Assembly (NCBI GenBank): GCA_903928345.1
Contig: CAIYQO010000273.1
Location: forward strand, 1 to 64,000
DNA from: an uncultured bacterium
GTDB lineage: Bacteria > Armatimonadota > Hebobacteria > CAIYQO01
Direction: 5' to 3'
Length of the DNA: 64,000 nucleotides
The notes beneath the pieces were generated by a model. That model was given only the letters and a program-made list of their open reading frames with translations. It ran no database searches and was not told the DNA's origin. Shown here piece by piece: positions 25,235 through 32,959 of the stretch (the first letter of the stretch is position 1; each line of letters starts with the position of its first letter). The position numbers were made by a program, and so were the translations under genes.

Positions 25235-25714
25235 ATGCGATCATGGACCACGTTTTTGGTCTTTGCCGGCATTATCGTGGCATTAGTGCTGCTGTTTGCG
25301 GTGAACCGCATCTCCAACACGCGGCATCCGGTCACGATAGCTTCCATGGACTTCCTCGATGCCGTGACAAGCAGCCAGTTGAGCAAGGTCACCGCGTTAC
25401 TGGATCCGAAGTCGGCCAGCACAACCACCGCCGGGCCGGAGCTGGCCAGCGTGCGCTTTAAAGAGTGCACCGTCGGCGACACCGGAGCTTTCGGGCACCT
25501 GCCGGCGATCATCTGGTCGACGATGGAGATCAAGTCCCTCGTCATCGACGAGACCCGCACGCCGACCGTCACCGACGACGGCACCAGCAGCGGCGCCGGC
25601 CTGGCCACCGTGCTGTGCAAAAACGGCTCGAAGATCCTGCTGCGCCGCACCAGCGGAGACGCCCCCTGGCGCATCTTCTACCTGGCGAAGCCCGACGATA
25701 AGGATAAGCCGTGA
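25235..25714 (+). CDS. Membrane-anchored protein of unknown function
   Basis: 159 residues: an N-terminal membrane helix (about 6-24, FLVFAGIIVALVLLFAVN), then a mixed alpha/beta extracytoplasmic domain (residues 33-150) with the composition of a small NTF2-like or DUF4878-like fold (MDFLDAVTSSQLSKV ... VLCKNGSKILLRRTSGDAPWRIFYL). The family is not recognised with certainty. A TATAAT box at 25143-25148 and GGAGG at about 25218 precede the start. Its stop overlaps the thiL start by four bases, so the two genes are co-translated. Confidence 0.7.
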   Translation: MRSWTTFLVFAGIIVALVLLFAVNRISNTRHPVTIASMDFLDAVTSSQLSKVTALLDPKSASTTTAGPELASVRFKECTVGDTGAFGHLPAIIWSTMEIKSLVIDETRTPTVTDDGTSSGAGLATVLCKNGSKILLRRTSGDAPWRIFYLAKPDDKDKP

Positions 25715-26682
25715 GCCTCCCGGCGTCGCCCGGAGAAGACGCCCTCATCGCCGCACTGGCCGGTTGCCTGCCGCCCGCGCGCCACACCCGCATCCCGCTG
25801 GGTGATGACGCCGCGGGCGTGGCCTTGCCGGGCGGCGACTTGCTGCTCATCACCACCGACATGCTGGCGGAGGACGTGCACTTCCGCCTGAGCTGGCACG
25901 ATCTGCCCGCGCTGGGCTGGAAGGCGCTGGCGCAAAACCTCTCCGACATCGCCGCCATGGGCGGCACCCCCACCCACGCCGTCGTCGCCCTCGGCCTCCC
26001 CCCCCGCATCACCCCCGCCGACGTGAAGGCGCTCTACCGCGGCATGGCCCCACTGGCGGAAGCGAGTGGGGTGGATATCGTGGGGGGAGACACCAACCGC
26101 GCCGCCATCCTGGTCATCACCCTCACCGTGCTCGGACGCGTGCCGGAAGCCGACGTGCTCACCCGCGGCGGGGGACGCCCCGGCGACGCGCTCTTCGTCA
26201 CCGGCACACTGGGCCGCGCCGCCGCCGGGCTGCGCGTGTTGGACGCAGGCCGCCCGATTCCCTCCGCATTGCAACCCGCCGTGGACGCACAACTGCGCCC
26301 GCAGCCACGGCTGGCCGCCGGGCGCGCGTTGGGCGCGAGCCACCTGGCCCACGCGCTGATGGACCTCAGCGACGGCCTGGCCACCGACCTGCACCGCCTC
26401 TGCCGCGCGAGCGGCACCGGCGCCGTGGTGACAGCGCGTGCCGTGCCGGTGGACCCCGTGGTGGCCGCCACGTGTGCCTGGCTCGGTGACGGCGACCCGT
26501 TGACGCTGGCCCTCACCGGCGGCGAAGACTTCGAACTCCTCCTCGCCGCCCCGCCCGACCACGAACCCGCCCTGCGCGCCGCCGTCGCTCCCCTGCCCCT
26601 CACCCGCGTCGGCACGCTGACCGCGGCACCGGACGTGCGCCTCGACGACGCGCCGCTGCCGTGGGGCTTTACGCACTTCTGA
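25711..26682 (+). CDS. thiL: Thiamine-monophosphate kinase
   Basis: 323 residues. ATP-dependent conversion of thiamine phosphate to thiamine diphosphate. Family marks are GDDAAGV near the start, TTDMLAEDVHF, the NLSDIAAMGG signature, GGDTNRA and the C-terminal ALTGGEDFELL. GTG start within the GTGA overlap of the upstream gene. No other thiamine gene is in the window. Confidence 0.9.
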   Translation: MSLPASPGEDALIAALAGCLPPARHTRIPLGDDAAGVALPGGDLLLITTDMLAEDVHFRLSWHDLPALGWKALAQNLSDIAAMGGTPTHAVVALGLPPRITPADVKALYRGMAPLAEASGVDIVGGDTNRAAILVITLTVLGRVPEADVLTRGGGRPGDALFVTGTLGRAAAGLRVLDAGRPIPSALQPAVDAQLRPQPRLAAGRALGASHLAHALMDLSDGLATDLHRLCRASGTGAVVTARAVPVDPVVAATCAWLGDGDPLTLALTGGEDFELLLAAPPDHEPALRAAVAPLPLTRVGTLTAAPDVRLDDAPLPWGFTHF

Positions 26683-26779
26683 ATGAAAAGTGAGAAAGTG
26701 CTAAATGCAAAGTGCAAAACAGGTAACCAACCGGCTCCCCATTTTGCACTTTCCATTTCGCATTATTCATTTTTCATTC
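26681..26779. repeat. AT-rich palindrome after thiL
   Basis: Arms 26681-26719 and 26742-26779 are reverse complements with mismatches (AATGAAAAGTG / TTTTTCATTC, with AAAGTGC / GCACTTT inside). It fills the gap between convergent thiL and the kinase gene. A related single-arm copy starts at 46650. Confidence 0.7.
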
Positions 26780-26787
26780 CCCCCGCC

Positions 26788-27903
26788 TCACCCCTTCTTC
26801 TCCGTCCCGGCGGTGACCGGGGGCACGTAGGTGACGGGGGGCTTCATATGGTCGCCGGAGGCGACGGACTCGCGGGAGGGGAAGGGGTCCCAGCCGCTCA
26901 GGCGCGCGGCGCGCTCGCACCACGGGCAGGCGCCCATGCCGGTGCGGTAGTAATGCTGCGCGTTCACTTTGCACTGCACCAGGCTGTTTTCCGCCACGTC
27001 CAGCGCCTGCTTCCACGCGGTGGCGTTGGGACGGCCGGCGGGGCGGCTGAACCCGACCTCGAAGCACTGGCGCATCAGCGCGCGGATATCCGGGTGGAGC
27101 AGCCCGATGGGCGGCGCCAACGGCATCGGCTCGTAGGGGCCGCGGCGCAACACGCTGTAGGGGAAATGCCCGTCGGCAATGCGCTGGCCCAGCGGCTCGG
27201 GTTCGTCGCCTTCGAGCAGCCGCCCGGAGAAGGGGTGGATGCCTTCCATTTCCAGCATGAAGATGAGCACCGCCAGCCCGAACGCGTCGTGCTCCGGCTT
27301 GCGGTCCACGTCGCGGAAGTGTACTTCCTGCAGCTCCGGCGGGGTGAATTCCGGCTTGCCCACCGGGCAGCGGAACAGACGCTCGTCGGTCGGCACCTGG
27401 AAGGAGTCGGTGTCGACCAGTGTGACCAGCGCCGTCTCACTCACCAGAATATTCGACTCGTTCACGTCGCCGATCACGTAGCCGCGCGCGTGGAGGGCGG
27501 CGCAGGCCGCGGCCAGATTGCGCGCGGTGCGCACCAGATAGCGGTAGTGGAAGAGCGGGCTGAGCTGGCGGCGCGTCTTCGGGTTGTAGAAGTGGAAGAT
27601 GGGCCACATGTTTTGCACGCGCGGCATCAGATAGCCCACGAAGAAGGGGTCGTTGCCCGGGGTGACCAGGCGCTCCAGCGGCCATGCGATGGACGGGTGG
27701 CCCCACGCGCGCATCGGATCGTCCGGCGGGCGGGCGATCATCGTCCCTACTTTGAAGGCCAGCTCGCCGGTGGGGGCGTGGTAGAGCTTCGCGAGATACT
27801 TATCGGTATTCGCGAGGGCGTACAGGTGCGCTTCACCGCCGCTCGCGATAGGGGGCTCGACCAGCGTAACGAGATGTCCGGAGTTTTCCAGCTTTACTTG
27901 CAT
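26788..27903 (-). CDS. TerY-P-type protein kinase with C-terminal zinc-binding tail
   Basis: 371 residues. Kinase fold: Gly-rich loop GGEAHLY (22-28), Lys39 in LAKLYH, catalytic loop IGDVNESN (144-151, Asp146 and Asn151), a DTD in place of DFG at 164-166, KPEFTPPEL as the APE-type segment, and a helical C lobe to about 300. Then Cys311, His317, Cys326 and Cys329 (CPWC) form a likely zinc site. Kinases with the IGDVNESN loop and a zinc tail are typical of the TerY-P triad, together with a PP2C phosphatase and a VWA protein, both present just upstream. Substrate unknown. Confidence 0.82.
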   Translation of the reverse strand: MQVKLENSGHLVTLVEPPIASGGEAHLYALANTDKYLAKLYHAPTGELAFKVGTMIARPPDDPMRAWGHPSIAWPLERLVTPGNDPFFVGYLMPRVQNMWPIFHFYNPKTRRQLSPLFHYRYLVRTARNLAAACAALHARGYVIGDVNESNILVSETALVTLVDTDSFQVPTDERLFRCPVGKPEFTPPELQEVHFRDVDRKPEHDAFGLAVLIFMLEMEGIHPFSGRLLEGDEPEPLGQRIADGHFPYSVLRRGPYEPMPLAPPIGLLHPDIRALMRQCFEVGFSRPAGRPNATAWKQALDVAENSLVQCKVNAQHYYRTGMGACPWCERAARLSGWDPFPSRESVASGDHMKPPVTYVPPVTAGTEKKG

Positions 27904-27910
27904 GATGGTA

Positions 27911-28708
27911 TCAGGGGTGTGGCAGGGTGCCGATAACCAGGGTCAGATCGTCATCCGCGCGCGAGGTGATGCGATCGCTTTGCATGAAGTCGCGGAGCTG
28001 CTTTTCCGCGGTGCGCGCGTCGAGGGATTCGGCGCCCAGGCGGAAGAGCGGGGTAAAGAAGGCCGCGTGCGGCGCATTGTCCGGCAGTTTCAGCGCGAGA
28101 TGCTGCAGCCCGTCGGAGAGGGCGGCCACGCCGGCGACGTCGCCGTGCCACACGCTGAACTGGGCGGACTTGAGGTAGTTATCCGAGGTGCAGAAGATCG
28201 TCTCGTTGACGTATTCACCGCGCACCGGGGAGGTCAGGGCGTACATCGACCCGTCGCGCTGCAACACGACGGCGCCGCCATCGCCTACCTGCGCGGCGGC
28301 GACGAGTTCCGCCGTGGCGACGAGGACGATGAGGGTGGAAGCCAATTCGCGGGGCGGCGCCTTGCGCTTCTTCGCCGCGGTTTTGACGGCGTCGTGGGCG
28401 GTTTCCAACGTGGCAAGCAGCAAGCCGTGCCACTCGTCGTCGTTCTTCGGCCACGTGCCTTTCATCAGCTCGCTCACCCACTCGGTGGCGGCGACGGCCG
28501 CGCGTGCGGCACCGAGCTGCGACAGCGACGCGGAACCCGCTCCGTCGGCCACGGCCAGCACCACCGCCCCACCGGGAATATCGCGCCACACGTGGGCGTC
28601 CTGGCAGGGCAGGTCGGCTTTGATATGACTCACCCCGCGCACGGATGCGCCGACGACGCGCCAGGCGCCCGCGGGTTGCGAGGTCTCCACCGCGGAGGGC
28701 ATCGACAT
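27911..28708 (-). CDS. PP2C-family protein phosphatase (TerY-P triad)
   Basis: 265 residues. PP2C metal and catalytic marks: CQDAHV (Asp37), AVADGAGSASLSQLGA (Asp55-Gly56), AALSDGL and the C-terminal DDDLTLV. It would remove phosphate added by the kinase encoded seven bases downstream. The start is joined to the VWA gene through TAATG (stop and ATG share bases). An ATG two codons in is also possible. Cytoplasmic. Confidence 0.85.
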   Translation of the reverse strand: MSMPSAVETSQPAGAWRVVGASVRGVSHIKADLPCQDAHVWRDIPGGAVVLAVADGAGSASLSQLGAARAAVAATEWVSELMKGTWPKNDDEWHGLLLATLETAHDAVKTAAKKRKAPPRELASTLIVLVATAELVAAAQVGDGGAVVLQRDGSMYALTSPVRGEYVNETIFCTSDNYLKSAQFSVWHGDVAGVAALSDGLQHLALKLPDNAPHAAFFTPLFRLGAESLDARTAEKQLRDFMQSDRITSRADDDLTLVIGTLPHP

Positions 28709-29367
28709 TAGAACGGGCCTCCGGCTGGCGGCAACGGCACTTGCGAGTGCGCGATCTGTTGCGTACTACGCGACAGCCAGACGAAGAGTTCGACGAAGTT
28801 CAGCCCATCCAGGCTCACCGGCGGACGGATGGCGATCTCGCGCAACTTGTCGATGTAGGCGCCCTTCACCGCGACGGCGAAGAAGACCACGCGCTTCTGC
28901 GTCTCATCCTCGCGCAGGCGGCGCACCGCTTCTTCAATCGCGCCTTCCGGCTCCCCTTTCGGTTTGCCGTCGGTAATCATGAAGACCCACGGGCGGTAGT
29001 AGGGCACGCCGTGCGCCTTGTAGGCGGCTTTGCGCGCTTCGAGCAGATCGAGGGCTTTCAGGATGCCGGTGCCCATGGGGGTGAGCCCACCCGCTTCCAG
29101 GATCGGCGGGGTGAAGGCGTCCACGGACATGAAATCGTGCACCACGCGCACGTCTTTGCCGAAGGAAATCACCGCCACTTCCACGCGGCGGGCAGCCAGT
29201 GCGTCGCGCACCAGGTTGTCGTGGAAGACCTGTAACCCCTGGTTAAGCTGCTGAATCGCTTCACCACGCATCGATTTGGACGTGTCCAGTAACAGGACAC
29301 ACGGGCAGCGTGGTTCGGGATTTTCTGCAAATTCGATGGCATCTTCAAAACGAAAGATCCCGGCCAT
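28708..29367 (-). CDS. VWA-domain protein, TerY-like
   Basis: 219 residues made of one VWA domain. MIDAS residues are visible: DTSKS at 28-32, Thr in the TPMGTG segment near 96-100, and Asp133 in ITDGKP. Such TerY-like proteins bind partners through a divalent metal and are thought to be controlled by the kinase/phosphatase pair. First gene of a three-gene operon; strong GGGAGGA before the ATG. Confidence 0.85.
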   Translation of the reverse strand: MAGIFRFEDAIEFAENPEPRCPCVLLLDTSKSMRGEAIQQLNQGLQVFHDNLVRDALAARRVEVAVISFGKDVRVVHDFMSVDAFTPPILEAGGLTPMGTGILKALDLLEARKAAYKAHGVPYYRPWVFMITDGKPKGEPEGAIEEAVRRLREDETQKRVVFFAVAVKGAYIDKLREIAIRPPVSLDGLNFVELFVWLSRSTQQIAHSQVPLPPAGGPF

Positions 29368-29470
29368 GATTCCTCCCTTACTCCGGTGGACACAAAGATG
29401 AAGCGTGTTTCGCTAGTTTGTTTCGACCATGCGACGCGCCGTTCCTCTTTTCACACAAAAATACCTGCCG

Positions 29471-30883
29471 TTAATCTTGTGCGGGCAATACGGGACGCGT
29501 GGCAATCGGCGCGTTCGGTCGCATGGCGCTGGTCACCGCGCCCACCGCGACGAAGCCCGCGCCCGTAAAGAGCGCCGCCTGCACCCCCGTCACGGAGGTC
29601 ACCGCCACCCCGGCGCCATGGCTCGCCGCCACCGCCCCGGCGATGGCCGTACCCAGCGACATGCCCAGGTTGCGCATGGTCGCCACCACCCCGCCGCCCA
29701 CGCCCAGGTGCGCGCGCGGCACGCTGCCCATGATCGCGCTGGTATTCGGCGACTGAAAGATGCCCGTGCCGGCGCCCATCACCAGCAACGCCGCCACCAG
29801 CAGCGGCAACTGGTGCAACGGGGCCGCGATCGCAAGGCCCGCCAGCCCGCACGCCATGATGGCCGCGCCGATCACCGCCGGCAAACGCGAGCCCACGCGG
29901 TCGGAGAGCGCGCCGCTCAGCGGAGCCAGCACCACCACCGTCGCCGGCAAAGCCGCCATCACCAGGCCGGTCTGCATCTCCTTATACCCAAAAGTACCGA
30001 CCAATAACTGCGGCAGCAAAAAGAGGGCACACGTCTGTCCAAGGTAGTTCAGCAGCGCCGCCAGGTTGGCCCCCGCGAAGACCGGGTTGCGGAAGAGGGT
30101 GAGGTCGAGCATCGGTTCCGGGTGGCGCCGCTCGTGCCACAGGAAAGCGGCCATCCCCAGCACGCCGACCGCCAGCAGCCCCGCCACGCGCGGGGCGCCG
30201 AACCCGCCCCAGTCGTGCACGTGGGTGATGCCCAGCAGCAGCGCCGTGAGGCCCACCAGCGCCAGCAGGGCGCCCGGCAGGTCCAACCGATGACGTACGG
30301 AGGGCTGCAGCCGCGGCAGGATACTCATGCAGAAGAGCGCACCGAGCAGGCCGATGGGCAGGTTGACGAAGAAGATCCAGCGCCAGCCGATGCTGGTGGC
30401 GATCACCCCGCCCAGCGTGGGCCCGGCGATGAGCCCGAGGGCGATGGCGGTGCCGTTGAGCCCCAGCGCCCGCCCGCGCTCGTGGGCGGGAAAGACGGCG
30501 GTGATGATGCCCGGACTCAGCGCCATGATGAGGGAGGCGCCGATCCCCTGGAAGGCGCGCGCCGCGATGAGCCACCCCAGCGACGAGGCGAAGCCGCACA
30601 GCAGCGAGGCGGCGGTGAAGAGCGCGGTGCCGACGAGGAAGAGGCGCTTGAAGCCCCACACATCGCCCAGGCGACCCATGGGCAGCAACAGCACCACGAT
30701 GGCCACGTTGTAGGCCAACGCCACCCACGACACCGCGCCGATGCCCACGTGGAACTGCCCGCGGATGATGGGCATGATGATATTGACGATGCTGGCGTCC
30801 AGCGGCGTCATGATCGTTACCGACAGCACGGCCACCAGAATCCACCACCGCCGCGGATTGACGATCGACGCGGGTAGAGACAT
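29471..30883 (-). CDS. MFS drug:H+ antiporter, DHA2-type (14 TM)
   Basis: 470 residues with about 14 hydrophobic helices. The start gives LDASIVNIIMPIIRGQF, motif A-like GRLGDVWGFKRL, motif C-like LGLIAGPTLGGVIATSIGWRWIFF-type antiporter signature, and the second-half GALSDRVGSRLP. It pumps small toxic molecules out across the inner membrane. A TATACT box on the minus strand (30897-30892) ends eight bases before the ATG, so the transcript may be leaderless. The open frame begins further upstream, but the hydrophobic start supports 30883. Confidence 0.9.
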   Translation of the reverse strand: MSLPASIVNPRRWWILVAVLSVTIMTPLDASIVNIIMPIIRGQFHVGIGAVSWVALAYNVAIVVLLLPMGRLGDVWGFKRLFLVGTALFTAASLLCGFASSLGWLIAARAFQGIGASLIMALSPGIITAVFPAHERGRALGLNGTAIALGLIAGPTLGGVIATSIGWRWIFFVNLPIGLLGALFCMSILPRLQPSVRHRLDLPGALLALVGLTALLLGITHVHDWGGFGAPRVAGLLAVGVLGMAAFLWHERRHPEPMLDLTLFRNPVFAGANLAALLNYLGQTCALFLLPQLLVGTFGYKEMQTGLVMAALPATVVVLAPLSGALSDRVGSRLPAVIGAAIMACGLAGLAIAAPLHQLPLLVAALLVMGAGTGIFQSPNTSAIMGSVPRAHLGVGGGVVATMRNLGMSLGTAIAGAVAASHGAGVAVTSVTGVQAALFTGAGFVAVGAVTSAMRPNAPIATRPVLPAQD

Positions 30884-30953
30884 CGCTCGCCAGTATACCA
30901 CAATAATGGTCGCAATTGCGACGGCGCCGCGGGTACCTGGTTCCATGACCGTT

Positions 30954-31108
30954 GCCTGTCATCGCCCCCCACCCCGGCCCTCCCCCCGTAACGTCCTGTG
31001 ACGGGGGAGGGGGAATGAACATCAAACAGCCTGCCGATTATCAGCTCCCTTCCCCCGTCACAGGACGTTACGGGGGAAGGGTTGGGGATAGGGGACGACG
31101 ACAGGCAG
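30954..31108. repeat. Long-armed palindromic repeat, family A copy 2
   Basis: Arms about 30954-31013 and 31048-31108. Outer ends TGCCTGTC and GACAGGCA are complementary; the shared core CGTAACGTCCTGTGACG is present. Lies between the divergent MFS gene and the zinc-ribbon gene. Confidence 0.9.
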
Positions 31109-31183
31109 GCGCAATGCGGAATCGTTTCTTCTCGTTCCCTCCTCCCGCAGGGAATAGCCTCCGCAAGGCGAATTACCTACCCC

Positions 31184-31717
31184 ATGCGCGTGTGCCGGGT
31201 ATGTCAGGCGGTGAACGGGGATTCGGAAGTGCGGTGCCGGGAGTGCGGGACGGCTATCGCGGGGCAGGTGTGCCTGCCGCCGCGGATGCCGGTGCCGCGT
31301 GCCGTGCCCGACGTGCTGGCGCGCCGCAACCGCAACTACCTGCTGCTGCTCATCCTCGCGCCGTTGCTGGCGGTGCTCATGTACGCCTTCTGGGACACCT
31401 TCCTGCTGCGCACCTACCACGAGGTGGACGACGCGCGCCGGCAGGCGCAGGCCGCCAACCTGGCGCACATTCAAAACGCGCTGGCGCACTGCCGGGCGGA
31501 CACCGGCGGCGTGCCCGTGCACCTGGAAGGCCTGCGCCAATTCGTCGCCGCGCCGGCCGACCTGTCGCCGGGTGCCAACCCCGCCCACTGGCGCGGTCCC
31601 TACCTGCCCACCACCGAACCCTTCCCCGACAACCCCTACCACCCCGCCACCGGCGCCGACGGCTGGCACTACGTGGTGGATAAGGACGACGGCATCGTGA
31701 ATCCGGTGCCGCGGTGA
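31184..31717 (+). CDS. Zinc-ribbon / membrane helix / GspG-like pseudopilin-domain protein
   Basis: 177 residues. N-terminal zinc ribbon (Cys4, Cys7, Cys18, Cys21), membrane helix at about 50-68, then about 100 residues (NLAHIQNALAHCRADTGGVP, GLRQFVAAP, WRGPYLP, DNPYHP, WHYVV) that follow the globular domain of type II secretion major pseudopilin GspG. There is no prepilin leader at the start, so it is not a normal pilin. Topology places the zinc ribbon inside and the GspG part outside. The start at 31184 was chosen because it precedes the CxxC pair. Function unknown. Confidence 0.75.
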   Translation: MRVCRVCQAVNGDSEVRCRECGTAIAGQVCLPPRMPVPRAVPDVLARRNRNYLLLLILAPLLAVLMYAFWDTFLLRTYHEVDDARRQAQAANLAHIQNALAHCRADTGGVPVHLEGLRQFVAAPADLSPGANPAHWRGPYLPTTEPFPDNPYHPATGADGWHYVVDKDDGIVNPVPR

Positions 31718-31837
31718 GGGTGCGGGGGCATTATTTTACTGAATAACCGTTAACCCCTGCCCCACCACGGCGGTAAAGCTATTGACAGACGCCGCCTGTC
31801 GGCACAAGATAACGAGACTTTGCGTGGAGGTAACTCG

Positions 31838-32842
31838 ATGTCCCTGGGTCATATCAAGGATCAACTGGCCAAAGGCACCTGGCTGACGTACCGGCCCGAG
31901 ATCAAGATCATGGACTGCACCGTCCGTGACGGCGGGCTGATCAATAACCATCAATTCGACGACGGTTTCGTGCGGGCCGTGTATCAGGCGTGCGTGGCCT
32001 CCGGCATCGACGCCATGGAGATGGGGTACAAAACCGACCACAAGATCGTGGCGCCGGGCACGGCGGGCGTGTGGAAGTTCTGCGACGAGGACGACCTGCG
32101 CCGCATCGTGGACGACAACCCGACGGAGCTGAAACTCTCCATCATGGCCGATGCCGAGCGCACCGACTACCACACGGATATCCTGCCCAAGGAGCAGAGC
32201 GTCATCGACATCGTGCGCGTGGCGACGTACATCCACCAGATTCCCACCGCGCTGGACATGATCAAGGACGCCGCCGACAAGGGCTACCGCGTGTGCGCCA
32301 ACCTGATGGCGATCTCCGTCATCCAGGAGCGCGAGCTGGAGGAAGCCATCGGCATCCTCGCCGACAGCCCCATCTGCGGCCTGTACATCGTGGACAGCTT
32401 CGGCGCGTACTACTCCGAGCAGATCCGCGACATCACCTTCATGTTCCTCAAAGCGGTGGAAGGCAAGGGCATCGAGGTGGGCATCCACGCGCACAACAAC
32501 CAGATGCTCGCCTACGCCAACACGCTGGAGGCGCTCATCATCGGCGCCAACCGCCTCGATGCCACCTTCAACGGCATGGGCCGCGGCGCCGGCAACTGCC
32601 CGCTGGAGCTGCTGCTCGGTTTCCTGAAAAACCCCAAGTACCAGTTGCGCCCGGTGTTGGAGTGCATCCAGGAGCATTTCGTCCCGCTGGAAAAATCCGG
32701 CAGCATGGAGTGGGGCTACAAGATTCCCTACATGATCACCGGCCAATTCAACCAGCACCCCCGCTCCGCCATCAAAATGCGCGAAGGCGCCGCACCGGAC
32801 GACTACGTGGGCTTTTACGATCAGATGATCGAGGTGGAATAG
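31838..32842 (+). CDS. DRE-TIM aldolase, 4-hydroxy-2-oxovalerate aldolase/HMGL-like
   Basis: 334 residues. N-terminal DCTVRDGG (26-33) is the DRE-type metal/catalytic strand. GIHAHNN (about 214) supplies the metal His pair, and the GMGRGAGNCPLE segment follows. Family members cleave or form C-C bonds of 2-oxo acids. Without neighbouring catabolic genes the substrate is open; similar proteins occur in polysaccharide clusters. GGAGG precedes the ATG and a TTGACA at 31782-31787 may be its -35 box. Confidence 0.82.
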   Translation: MSLGHIKDQLAKGTWLTYRPEIKIMDCTVRDGGLINNHQFDDGFVRAVYQACVASGIDAMEMGYKTDHKIVAPGTAGVWKFCDEDDLRRIVDDNPTELKLSIMADAERTDYHTDILPKEQSVIDIVRVATYIHQIPTALDMIKDAADKGYRVCANLMAISVIQERELEEAIGILADSPICGLYIVDSFGAYYSEQIRDITFMFLKAVEGKGIEVGIHAHNNQMLAYANTLEALIIGANRLDATFNGMGRGAGNCPLELLLGFLKNPKYQLRPVLECIQEHFVPLEKSGSMEWGYKIPYMITGQFNQHPRSAIKMREGAAPDDYVGFYDQMIEVE

Positions 32843-32907
32843 GCCGATTGCGGAATGCGGATTGCGGATTGCGGATTGACCAGGATCGGTCGGTTTGACA
32901 GTTAGCG

Positions 32908-32945
32908 TAGCGCGGGCGCGTAATGCAGATTACGCGCCCGCGCTA
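32908..32945. terminator. Bidirectional hairpin terminator
   Basis: Perfect 17-bp stem (32908-32924 with 32929-32945) and a GCAG loop between the convergent aldolase and GH42 genes. Short T stretch on the plus side (TGTTT). Confidence 0.8.
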
Positions 32946-32959
32946 TGTTTGGTATGTGC

